Counted from the first letter of the stretch, positions 1 to 5,227 are shown. The stretch: 5,311 nucleotides of DNA from Acidobacteriota bacterium (GCA_011773795.1 WVWW01000068.1:1-5311); one strand, 5' to 3'. The notes: generated by a model not told the origin, from the letters alone. Numbers and translations: made by a program.

Positions 1-57
1 CATCGGAACTCCCGGAATCACAGGAAAAGCTATCGTAGCACTCACCGTCGCGCCGCG

Positions 58-87
58 TTGACCCCCCCGCGGACATCGTTGTACGTT
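58..87 (+). promoter_or_regulatory. Candidate sigma-70 promoter of the ECF sigma gene
   Basis: TTGACC at 58-63 and TACGTT at 82-87 are separated by 18 bases. Transcription would begin near 93-95, at the ATG itself, giving a leaderless message. This agrees with the lack of any Shine-Dalgarno before the start. The -35 element is good and the -10 mediocre. The sigma-gene leader (1-94) also holds weak ECF-like sequences, such as GGAAAA (23-28) with CGTC 17 bases further on. Confidence 0.35.
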
Positions 88-94
88 AGCCGCC

Positions 95-712
95 ATGCCC
101 GACAAGCCTCCGCACGATCGCAAGGCGGAGTTCGAGGAAACAGCTCTCGAGTACCTGACACCGCTGTTCAACCTCGCGCTCAACCTGACGAGAAACCGCA
201 AGGACGCCGAGGACCTCGTCCAGGAGACCTATCTCCGCGCCTACCGCTTCTTCGACTCGTACCAGCCGGGCACCCACATCAAGGCCTGGCTCTTCCGCAT
301 CCTGCGCAACACGTTCATCAACCGCTACCGGGCCGAGAAGGTCCGGCCCGACGAGGTCGATTTCTCCAAGGTCGAGCAGGCCTACGAGCGGGTCGTGGAC
401 GAGCACTTCCTGCAAGCCAACCGGCCGGTCTCGCCGGAGGACGCCCTGATGGCCGGCGTTCTGGATGAGGAGATCGAAACGGCCATGGCACGGCTCCCCG
501 AGGAATACCGCTCCGTCGTGATCCTGGCGCTTGTCGAGGAACTGCCTTACAAGGAAATCGCAGCCACGCTGTCCATCCCGCTCGGTACGGTCATGAGCCG
601 CCTGCACCGCGGCAGGAAGCTGCTCCAGACCCAATTGCTGGAATACGCCCGGAAGAAGGGAATACTCTCGGGGCCCGCACGTGTTGCCAACGACGAGGAC
701 GCGGCCTCGTGA
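95..712 (+). CDS. ECF-type RNA polymerase sigma factor, SigR/SigH-like
   Basis: A 205-residue sigma-70 family protein of the extracytoplasmic-function type, which would direct RNA polymerase to a stress regulon. Region 2 spans about residues 20-82 and contains DAEDLVQETYLRAY (37-50) and KAWLFRILRNTFINRYR (63-79). A linker follows, then region 4 at about 127-182 with LPEEYR (134-139) and the helix-turn-helix PYKEIAATLSIPLGTVMSRLHRGR (151-174). The region 2 and region 4 wording recalls actinobacterial SigR/SigH, which controls thiol-oxidative stress genes including thioredoxin; this is from memory of the family, not a search. The ATG at 95 is the first start after an in-frame stop at 59-61. No Shine-Dalgarno precedes it, so the message may be leaderless. 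The anti-sigma gene follows after 9 bases, the usual arrangement for a cognate pair. Identification as an ECF sigma is firm; the SigR-like subgroup is inferred. Confidence 0.95.
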   Translation: MPDKPPHDRKAEFEETALEYLTPLFNLALNLTRNRKDAEDLVQETYLRAYRFFDSYQPGTHIKAWLFRILRNTFINRYRAEKVRPDEVDFSKVEQAYERVVDEHFLQANRPVSPEDALMAGVLDEEIETAMARLPEEYRSVVILALVEELPYKEIAATLSIPLGTVMSRLHRGRKLLQTQLLEYARKKGILSGPARVANDEDAAS

Positions 713-721
713 CGAGGGAAC

Positions 722-1381
722 GTGGATAAAACGATGAACTGCAGCGCTTTCAAACGCGACCTGTACCACTTCCAGGCGGAGGAGCTGTCGCCGGCCGAGC
801 GCGCCGCGTGCCTCGATCACGCGGACCTCTGCGCGCCCTGCGCGAGGCTGCTCGAGGTCGAGCAAGGGCTGCTGCGCGGTCTCAAGGCCCGCCTGACGGC
901 ATCACCGCACCCTCCCGGGCTCGAAACGCGTATCCGCGAACAATTGCGCGAAGCGGGGCGCGCGAGGCAACCCGGTATCGGCTGGGTCCGCCGACCCTGG
1001 TTCGCGGCGCTGGCCGCCTCTGTCTTGCTGGCCGTCCTGGTGCTGCCGCAGTTCGACTCCGGTCCGTCTCCGGTGACGCGCGTCGGCCCCCGGATCGTGA
1101 CCGTGGTCGACTTCGACTGCGACAAGTTCGGGGCCGACTTCGGTCAACAGCGATTGTGCACCCATCCCCGGCACCTCAACGCGCTCAAGCTCGAGGACGG
1201 CGGCTACTGGCAGATCAGCGCCGACGGGGAGGTCGGTCGCGAGTTGATCACCGACCGCGATCTTCGCGGCACCCGGATGCGCGTCGAGGGCTGGTTGTAC
1301 GAACGCATCCACACCCTTCAGGTGGACCAGGCGGTTCCCGCCGGGGTCCAAGCTGCACAGCTGATCTCGACCGGCCATTAG
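722..1381 (+). CDS. Membrane-anchored zinc-binding anti-sigma factor with two-cysteine periplasmic domain
   Basis: A 219-residue protein that probably binds and inhibits the sigma factor encoded just upstream. The N-terminal domain has the ZAS zinc signature: H33-x3-C37-x2-C40, with C7 a likely fourth ligand. One hydrophobic segment lies at about 93-110, preceded by the positive stretch VRRPW, which predicts N-terminus in and C-terminus out. The exported part (about 111-219) has only two cysteines, C133 and C146, in VVDFDC and RLC. It ends with a beta-rich stretch (RGTRMRVEGWLYER, 182-195) that looks OB-fold-like. RsrA, the SigR partner, is soluble and lacks such a domain. The start is ambiguous. 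GTG at 722 is taken here, with GAGGGA at 714-719 very close. ATG at 734 gives a protein four residues shorter that keeps C7 but has a spacing of about 14 bases. The anti-sigma role is well supported by motif and position; a redox-sensing role is inference. Confidence 0.88.
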   Translation: MDKTMNCSAFKRDLYHFQAEELSPAERAACLDHADLCAPCARLLEVEQGLLRGLKARLTASPHPPGLETRIREQLREAGRARQPGIGWVRRPWFAALAASVLLAVLVLPQFDSGPSPVTRVGPRIVTVVDFDCDKFGADFGQQRLCTHPRHLNALKLEDGGYWQISADGEVGRELITDRDLRGTRMRVEGWLYERIHTLQVDQAVPAGVQAAQLISTGH

Positions 1382-1388
1382 CTGCACA
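1351..1388. repeat. Nine-base direct repeat upstream of the thioredoxin promoter
   Basis: AGCTGCACA occurs at 1351-1359 and again at 1380-1388, 29 bases apart start to start, close to three helical turns. The first copy is also part of a short palindrome, AGCTG-CA-CAGCT (1351-1362). The copies flank the anti-sigma stop codon and lie 30-70 bases before the candidate -10, so an operator is conceivable. The repeat is short and may be chance. Confidence 0.3.
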
Positions 1389-1419
1389 CTTCTTGCCTTT
1401 CCACCGATTTCGACAGACA

Positions 1420-1428
1420 TGCTACGCT
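1420..1428 (+). promoter_or_regulatory. Candidate extended -10 promoter before thioredoxin
   Basis: TGC directly followed by TACGCT has the form of an extended -10 element (TGn plus hexamer) in the 94-base gap between the anti-sigma and thioredoxin genes. Transcription would start near 1435, about 40 bases before the ATG. No good -35 lies at 16-18 bases; TTCCAC at 1399-1404 is weak. It would let the thioredoxin-carrier-ligase-HNH run be transcribed apart from the sigma pair. Read-through from upstream is equally possible, as no terminator is visible. Confidence 0.35.
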
Positions 1429-1475
1429 GATTCGAGCGGCTGTCGCCGCCCACTAACCGAAAGGATTCGACACCG

Positions 1476-1799
1476 ATGAGTGAAGTACTCCATGCAACCG
1501 ATCAAACGTTCGATACCGAAGTGATGCAAGCCGAGCAACCCGTCCTGGTCGACTTCTCGGCCACCTGGTGCGGGCCGTGCAAGAAGCTCGAGCCGATCGT
1601 CCACGAGATCGCCGGCGACTACGACGGTCGCCTGAAGGTGGTCAAGGTCGACGTCGATCAGGCGCCGAGCATTGCGCAGAAGTTCGGCGTGCTGTCCGTG
1701 CCTACACTCCTGCTGTTCAAGGAAGGGGCCGTCAAGGATCAGGTCGTCGGACTGGTTTCCAAGCAGGCCCTGAGCGACCGCGTCGACAAGGTGATCTAA
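1476..1799 (+). CDS. trxA: Thioredoxin (cytoplasmic, WCGPC active site)
   Basis: A 107-residue protein, the usual size of a free thioredoxin. It has the WCGPCK active site (W31-C32-G33-P34-C35-K36), the buried Asp26 in VLVDFSATW, and the cis-proline loop SVPT with P76. There is no signal peptide or membrane segment, so it should act in the cytoplasm as a protein-disulfide reductant recharged by thioredoxin reductase. No reductase gene is in the window. The ATG has AAAGGA at 1460-1465, 10 bases upstream. The stop codon directly abuts the GTG of the thiol carrier gene. This suggests that the thioredoxin is the cytoplasmic electron donor for that membrane protein, as TrxA is for DsbD in E. coli. 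The trxA symbol is applied on family grounds; the organism may have other thioredoxins. Confidence 0.95.
   Translation: MSEVLHATDQTFDTEVMQAEQPVLVDFSATWCGPCKKLEPIVHEIAGDYDGRLKVVKVDVDQAPSIAQKFGVLSVPTLLLFKEGAVKDQVVGLVSKQALSDRVDKVI
1789..1796 (+). promoter_or_regulatory. Extended Shine-Dalgarno for the thiol carrier gene
   Basis: AGGTGATC inside the last thioredoxin codons is complementary to eight bases of the conserved 16S rRNA 3' end (GATCACCT). It lies just before the TAA stop, which abuts the GTG start. This supports the GTG at 1800 and implies that the terminating ribosome re-initiates there. Confidence 0.6.
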
Positions 1800-2537
1800 G
1801 TGCTCGAGCGTATCAACGAGTGGGGGTACGCTCTGAGCCAAACGCTGCAGGGCCAGCTCGAGAGCGGCTCGATCGGTGCGATCTTCGTCGTGTTCGCCGC
1901 GGGAGTGCTGACCAGCTTCACACCCTGCGTCTATCCGATGATCCCGGTGACCGTGACGTTCATCGGAACCGCCGCGTCGGGCTCGAGGCGCCGCGCGGTG
2001 ACACTTTCGATGATGTATGCGCTGGGGCTGGCGCTGTTGTACTCGGTCCTCGGCATCGTTGCCGCGCTCATCGGAAAGACCTTCGGCAACATCTCGCAGA
2101 ACCTCTGGGTCAACCTGGGAGTGGGCCTGGTGCTCGCCGTGTTCGCCGCCGCGATGCTGGACTGGATCACCATCCCGGTGCCCGGCTTCGCCGGTAAGGT
2201 CCAGTCGGGGGGCGTGAAGAAGGGCGGTCACCTCGGCGCGTTCGCCGTCGGGATCGCCGCCGGATTCGTGGCCGCTCCGTGTACTGCGCCGGTCCTCGGT
2301 TTCCTGCTCGCCTACGTCGCCCGGACGCGGGACGTCGCCTGGGGTGGCTCGCTGCTGTTCATCTTCGCCCTCGGCCTCAGTTTCCTGCTGATGTTGCTGG
2401 GTATCTTTTCCGGGCTGATCTCCAACATGCCCAAGGCCGGTCGCTGGATGAACACGATCAAGCTCGGCTTCGGCTTCGGCATGTTCGCCGTCGCCGGCTG
2501 GTTCCTTTGGAAGGCGATCTCGATCGCCGTTCAATGA
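1800..2537 (+). CDS. DsbD/CcdA-type transmembrane thiol-disulfide carrier (membrane domain only)
   Basis: A 245-residue integral membrane protein matching the electron-carrying core of DsbD and CcdA. It should move reducing equivalents from cytoplasmic thioredoxin to periplasmic thiol acceptors. The two redox cysteines sit in the family motifs: C43 in SFTPCVYPMIPVT and C161 in AAPCTAPVLG. By eye there are about six hydrophobic segments: 25-53, 67-92, 103-125, 144-174, 181-208 and 222-243. Redox cysteines therefore fall in segments 1 and 4, as expected. The periplasmic N-terminal and C-terminal thioredoxin-like domains of full DsbD are absent, so the partner that accepts electrons must be encoded elsewhere or be a different protein. 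The GTG start touches the thioredoxin stop codon and is preceded by an extended Shine-Dalgarno inside that gene. The end overlaps the ligase start by four bases. The choice between cytochrome c maturation and disulfide repair cannot be made from the sequence. Confidence 0.9.
   Translation: MLERINEWGYALSQTLQGQLESGSIGAIFVVFAAGVLTSFTPCVYPMIPVTVTFIGTAASGSRRRAVTLSMMYALGLALLYSVLGIVAALIGKTFGNISQNLWVNLGVGLVLAVFAAAMLDWITIPVPGFAGKVQSGGVKKGGHLGAFAVGIAAGFVAAPCTAPVLGFLLAYVARTRDVAWGGSLLFIFALGLSFLLMLLGIFSGLISNMPKAGRWMNTIKLGFGFGMFAVAGWFLWKAISIAVQ
2513..2528 (+). other. Hairpin at the carrier-ligase junction
   Basis: GGCGAT (2513-2518), loop CTCG, then ATCGCC (2523-2528) form a perfect 6-base-pair stem with a 4-base loop. 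It ends five bases before the ligase ATG at 2534. It lies in the last carrier codons and partly covers the only purine-rich stretch nearby (GGAAGG, 2509-2514). Without the upstream ribosome the ligase start region would probably be structured. There is no T-tract, so it is not a terminator. Confidence 0.45.
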
Positions 2538-3652
2538 TGGGTCGCCGTGTCGGTTTGATGTTCGGTGGTCGCTCGGTCGAGCACACCGTCTCGGTCGTCT
2601 CGGCACGCGGGGTCGCCTCGGCAATGGCGGACTCAGGGCGGCTCGAGTGCGTCCCCATCGCGGTGACGACCGACGGCCGTTGGCTCGACCCCGAGACCTC
2701 GCGGGCCGTCCTCGTGGGCGACGGCGACAGCGTGACCCCGCCGCCGGAGGGCGCGGGTCGGGTGACCGTCGTGCCCGGCGTGGGGCTGGAGCTTCGGCCG
2801 GAGAACGGTGCCGGACAACCCCTCGCGATCGACGTCCTGTTCCCGCTGATCCACGGGTGGGGAGGGGAGGACGGGCGGCTTCAGGGTGCCTTGGAACTCG
2901 CCGGGCTGGCTTACGTGGGCGCGGGCGTCGCGGGCTCGGCGGTCGGCATGGATAAGGTCTTTGCGCGCCGGCTTTTCGAGGAACGCGGTCTGCCGGTGTG
3001 TCGTTGGCTGGCGCTCGAGCGCCACGAGTTCGAGGCCGACCCCGATGCCGCGGCCCGGCGAATCGAACGGGAACTCGGGTTCCCGGTGTTCGTCAAACCC
3101 TCCAACGGGGGCTCCTCGCTCGGCGTCGCGAAAGCGGCGACGCGAGACGGCGTCATTCCCGCGCTGCGAAGCGCGGCGCGATTCGACCGCCGGCTCGTCA
3201 TCGAGAGCGGTCACGACGTGCGAGAAATCGAGTGCGCGGTGTTGGGCAACGAGCATCCCGAGGCGTCGATTCTCGGCGAGATCGTTCCGAGCAACGAGTT
3301 CTACGATTTCGACGCGAAGTACGTGGATGACGCGTCGGAGCTCAGGATTCCGGCACCACTGCCCGACGAGTTGACCGGCAGGATTCGCAAGCTTGCCGTA
3401 GAGGCGTACCGCACGCTGGACCTGGCGGGCTTCGCGCGCGTCGACTTCTTCGTGGAGCGCGAGACCGGGGAGGTCTTGCTCAACGAGGTCAACACCTTGC
3501 CTGGCTTCACGCCAATCAGTATGTTTCCCAAACTATGGGAGGCCAGCGGGCTTCCTTACGCCCGGCTGATCGAGCGCCTGGTGGAGTTGGCCATCGTGGC
3601 GGATCGCGGCGCCCCGCCGTCGCCGGGTGGAGAGGAGCCCGAGAGGAGCTAG
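2534..3652 (+). CDS. ddl: D-alanine--D-alanine ligase
   Basis: A 372-residue ATP-grasp enzyme that joins two D-alanines using ATP, supplying the end of the peptidoglycan stem peptide; cytoplasmic. Motifs in order: GGRSVEHTVSVVSA (11-24), HGWGGEDGRLQG (107-118), YVGAGVAGSAVGMDK (127-141), FPVFVKPSNGGSSLGV (183-198), the omega loop FYDFDAKY (256-263) and LLNEVNTLPGFTPISMFP (315-332). The omega-loop tyrosine (Y263) matches the Tyr of D-Ala-D-Ala ligases, where VanA-type D-lactate ligases carry His, so the normal dipeptide product is expected. Most family members have residues such as TY or PM where this protein has W109-G110. The start is placed at the first ATG of an ATGATG, overlapping the carrier stop by four bases; the second ATG (2537) is equally possible. 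The frame is open further upstream, but that stretch lies over the carrier gene. There is no Shine-Dalgarno at a normal distance, so coupling to the upstream gene is likely. Confidence 0.95.
   Translation: MMGRRVGLMFGGRSVEHTVSVVSARGVASAMADSGRLECVPIAVTTDGRWLDPETSRAVLVGDGDSVTPPPEGAGRVTVVPGVGLELRPENGAGQPLAIDVLFPLIHGWGGEDGRLQGALELAGLAYVGAGVAGSAVGMDKVFARRLFEERGLPVCRWLALERHEFEADPDAAARRIERELGFPVFVKPSNGGSSLGVAKAATRDGVIPALRSAARFDRRLVIESGHDVREIECAVLGNEHPEASILGEIVPSNEFYDFDAKYVDDASELRIPAPLPDELTGRIRKLAVEAYRTLDLAGFARVDFFVERETGEVLLNEVNTLPGFTPISMFPKLWEASGLPYARLIERLVELAIVADRGAPPSPGGEEPERS
2855..2875 (+). other. G-quadruplex-like motif inside ddl
   Basis: Four G-tracts lie on the coding strand: 2855-2857, 2859-2862, 2864-2867 and 2873-2875, with loops of 1, 1 and 5 bases. 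This satisfies the common four-tract rule. The run encodes the conserved GWGGEDG loop of the ligase, so protein constraint and high GC may explain it entirely. Confidence 0.5.
3644..3648 (+). promoter_or_regulatory. Ribosome binding site that sets the HNH gene start
   Basis: AGGAG within the final Glu-Arg-Ser codons of the ligase lies five bases before GTG 3654. It decides for that start over the in-frame GTG at 3627, which lies deeper inside the ligase gene. Confidence 0.75.
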
Positions 3653-3653
3653 C

Positions 3654-4277
3654 GTGCAGCAGGGCGGCGCAGTCTTGGTCTTGAACAGCCTGTACCAGGC
3701 GGTGCAGGTCACCGGAGTCCGCCGCGCGTTCCGCTTGTTCTACGGCGGCCGGGCCCGGGCGCTCGCACCCGACTTCCAGAGCTACGACTTCGAGAACTGG
3801 TGCGATCTTCCCCTGCGGGCCGACGACCGTGTCATCCACACGCCGACGCGAAAGATACGAATCCCGCGCGTGATCCAACTCGTGCGCTACGATCGTCTCC
3901 CGACACGTGAGATCCGGTTCACGCGACGCAACATCTTCTACCGCGATCGTTCCCGCTGTCAGTACTGCGGTGACGTGTTCTCGCAGAAGCAGCTCAACCT
4001 CGATCACGTCGTTCCGCTCAGCCGTGGCGGCGCGTCCAGCTGGGACAACGTCGTCTGCGCCTGTATCGCCTGCAACACGAAGAAGGGCGCGCGCACCCCG
4101 TTGCAGGCCGGGATGCGGCTGATCCGCAAGCCGAAGAAGCCGGCGGGTCACCCGATGTGGCGCGGCAACTGGATCGGACCCTGCCCTGACGAGTGGAAAA
4201 CGTTCCTCGACGAAGCCTACTGGAACGTCGAGCTCGCTGACGACGTCGTCGGTTCCAAGTCGCGCCGCGTCGACTGA
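3654..4277 (+). CDS. HNH endonuclease-family protein
   Basis: A 207-residue protein of the widespread HNH (McrA-like) group. The N-terminal part has the pattern VLVLNSLYQAVQVTGVRRAF (7-26) seen in stand-alone chromosomal members. The core includes RRNIFYRDRSRCQYCG (91-106), LNLDHVVPLSRGG (114-126) and WDNVVCACIACNTKKG (130-145). Two CxxC pairs, C102/C105 and C137/C140, should hold a structural zinc. D117-H118, N132 and N141 are the likely metal-binding and catalytic positions, so the nuclease looks intact. The target and biological role of this stand-alone group are not known to me, and no methylase or restriction partner is present. The start is GTG at 3654: AGGAG at 3644-3648 gives a 5-base spacing and the ligase stop is one base upstream. 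A GTG at 3627 in the same frame lies inside the ligase gene and has no better signal. The 3' end is overlapped by the opposite-strand gene. Confidence 0.88.
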   Translation: MQQGGAVLVLNSLYQAVQVTGVRRAFRLFYGGRARALAPDFQSYDFENWCDLPLRADDRVIHTPTRKIRIPRVIQLVRYDRLPTREIRFTRRNIFYRDRSRCQYCGDVFSQKQLNLDHVVPLSRGGASSWDNVVCACIACNTKKGARTPLQAGMRLIRKPKKPAGHPMWRGNWIGPCPDEWKTFLDEAYWNVELADDVVGSKSRRVD

Positions 4278-5212
4278 GTCGTTCGCAATCCGAGGGCCTC
4301 CATCCGCCGATACAGCTTCTGACGGGACCACCCGATCCGCGCGGCGGCGTGCCCGATGTGGCCCGCCGCCGAGGCCAACGCGTCGCGGATCATACGCTCC
4401 TCCAGAGTCCTCGCCTCGTCGCCCGCTGCGTGAGCCGGCCGGTCGAGGCGAATCGTGCGTGCCCGCAGCGGCAACTCCCCCGTCGAGAGCAGTGCGCGAG
4501 CGAGCACGCTGCGCAGCTCTCGAACGTTTCCGGGCCAGGGGTGCTCGGCCAGCCGTGACCAGGCGGCGTCGGTCAGGGCGAGCGGCCCGCGGCCGCACTC
4601 CCGTTCGAGACCCGGAGCCAAGCGGTCGACGATCAGGGGGAGATCCGTGAGCCGGTACCGTAGCGGCGGAACGTCGATCCGAATCACCGCGAGCCGCCAC
4701 CACAGGTCGGGGCGGAAACGGCCCGTCGCGGTCGCCCGGTGCAAGTCGCGGTGGGTCGCCGCCACGATCCGCACGTCGGACGACCGTTCGCACGTCGCCC
4801 CGACCGGGCGGAAGCCGCCGTTGTCGAGGAATCGTAGGAGCTTGCCCTGGAGCGCCGCCGACATCTCGCCGACCTCATCCAGGAACAGCGTCCCCCGGTC
4901 GGCCTGGCCGAGCAGCCCCGGCCGATCGCGCTCGCACCCGGTGTAGGCCCCGCGCACCGCGCCGAACAACTCCGCTTCGAGCAGCGACTCGTTCAGCGAG
5001 GCGCAGTTGACCGCGACAAACGGACCCTCCGACCGCAGGCTCCACGTGTGCACGGCCCGCGCCACGCCGTCCTTGCCGCTGCCCGACTCGCCCTGGATCA
5101 AGACGGGGAGCCGTGACGGGGCGACCGACCGGAGGGAGTCGAGGAGTTCGCGCCAGGCGGGGGAGTCGCCCGGCAACAGGGGCGAGTGGACGAAGCTACG
5201 GGAGTCTCGCAA
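4217..5212 (-). CDS. Sigma-54-dependent transcriptional activator lacking an N-terminal sensor domain
   Basis: A 331-residue bacterial enhancer-binding protein that would use ATP hydrolysis to open sigma-54 promoters. The AAA+ domain shows Walker A GESGSGKD (41-48), the sigma-54 contact loop GAYTGC (88-93, GAFTGA in most relatives), Walker B GTLFLDEVGEM (107-117), arginine-finger region FRPDLWWRL (166-174; R167 and R173) and sensor II WPGNVREL (226-233). A Fis-type helix-turn-helix closes the protein (about 268-309, SRQKLYRRM at 296-304), followed by a Ser/Thr-rich tail. There is no response-regulator, PAS, GAF or FHA domain before the AAA+ module, so it resembles PspF in layout and may be controlled by a partner protein. 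The start is a TTG with AGGAG on its strand at 5222-5218, a 5-base spacing. The frame stays open upstream to the window edge but contains no ATG, GTG or TTG there. Target genes are unknown. Confidence 0.92.
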   Translation of the reverse strand: MRDSRSFVHSPLLPGDSPAWRELLDSLRSVAPSRLPVLIQGESGSGKDGVARAVHTWSLRSEGPFVAVNCASLNESLLEAELFGAVRGAYTGCERDRPGLLGQADRGTLFLDEVGEMSAALQGKLLRFLDNGGFRPVGATCERSSDVRIVAATHRDLHRATATGRFRPDLWWRLAVIRIDVPPLRYRLTDLPLIVDRLAPGLERECGRGPLALTDAAWSRLAEHPWPGNVRELRSVLARALLSTGELPLRARTIRLDRPAHAAGDEARTLEERMIRDALASAAGHIGHAAARIGWSRQKLYRRMEALGLRTTQSTRRDLEPTTSSASSTFQ

Positions 5213-5217
5213 ACGGG

Positions 5218-5222
5218 CTCCT
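5218..5222 (-). promoter_or_regulatory. Ribosome binding site that sets the TTG start of the sigma-54 activator
   Basis: On the minus strand AGGAG (5222-5218) is followed after five bases by TTG at 5212-5210. This near-ideal spacing supports the rare start and argues against an N-terminal extension beyond the window edge. Confidence 0.7.
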
Positions 5223-5227
5223 GTGGT

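Noticed and set aside
5..37. ECF-type autoregulatory promoter before the sigma gene (GGAACT or GGAAT with TCGTA/GTA)
   Set aside because: Spacings (22, about 13-16) do not fit usual ECF or SigR promoters; too weak to annotate, though an autoregulated start cannot be excluded.
86..865. 259-codon minus-strand frame over the sigma gene
   Set aside because: Antisense shadow of a clear ECF sigma gene; no motif or ribosome site seen.
1231..1256. Seven-base inverted repeat GGTCGGT/ACCGACC in the anti-sigma gene
   Set aside because: Twelve-base loop, inside coding sequence, no T-tract and no gene boundary nearby; expected by chance in GC-rich DNA.
1436..1449. GCGGC-TGTC-GCCGC hairpin in the thioredoxin leader as a terminator or riboswitch
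   Set aside because: Only a 5-bp stem, no T-run, and the leader is too short for a known riboswitch.
2279..2533. N-terminal extension of the ligase frame into the carrier gene
   Set aside because: The Arg-rich extension has no family resemblance; the Ddl N-terminal motif begins right after the ATGATG at 2534.
1422..2624. 400-codon open frame on the minus strand across thioredoxin and the thiol carrier
   Set aside because: Arg/Asp/His-rich, low-complexity product with no motif, lying wholly antisense to two clear genes; a GC-bias shadow.
3516..4793. 425-codon open frame on the minus strand across the HNH gene and part of the sigma-54 activator
   Set aside because: Composition is Arg/Ala/Pro-rich with no recognisable domain, and it overlaps two well-supported genes in other frames.
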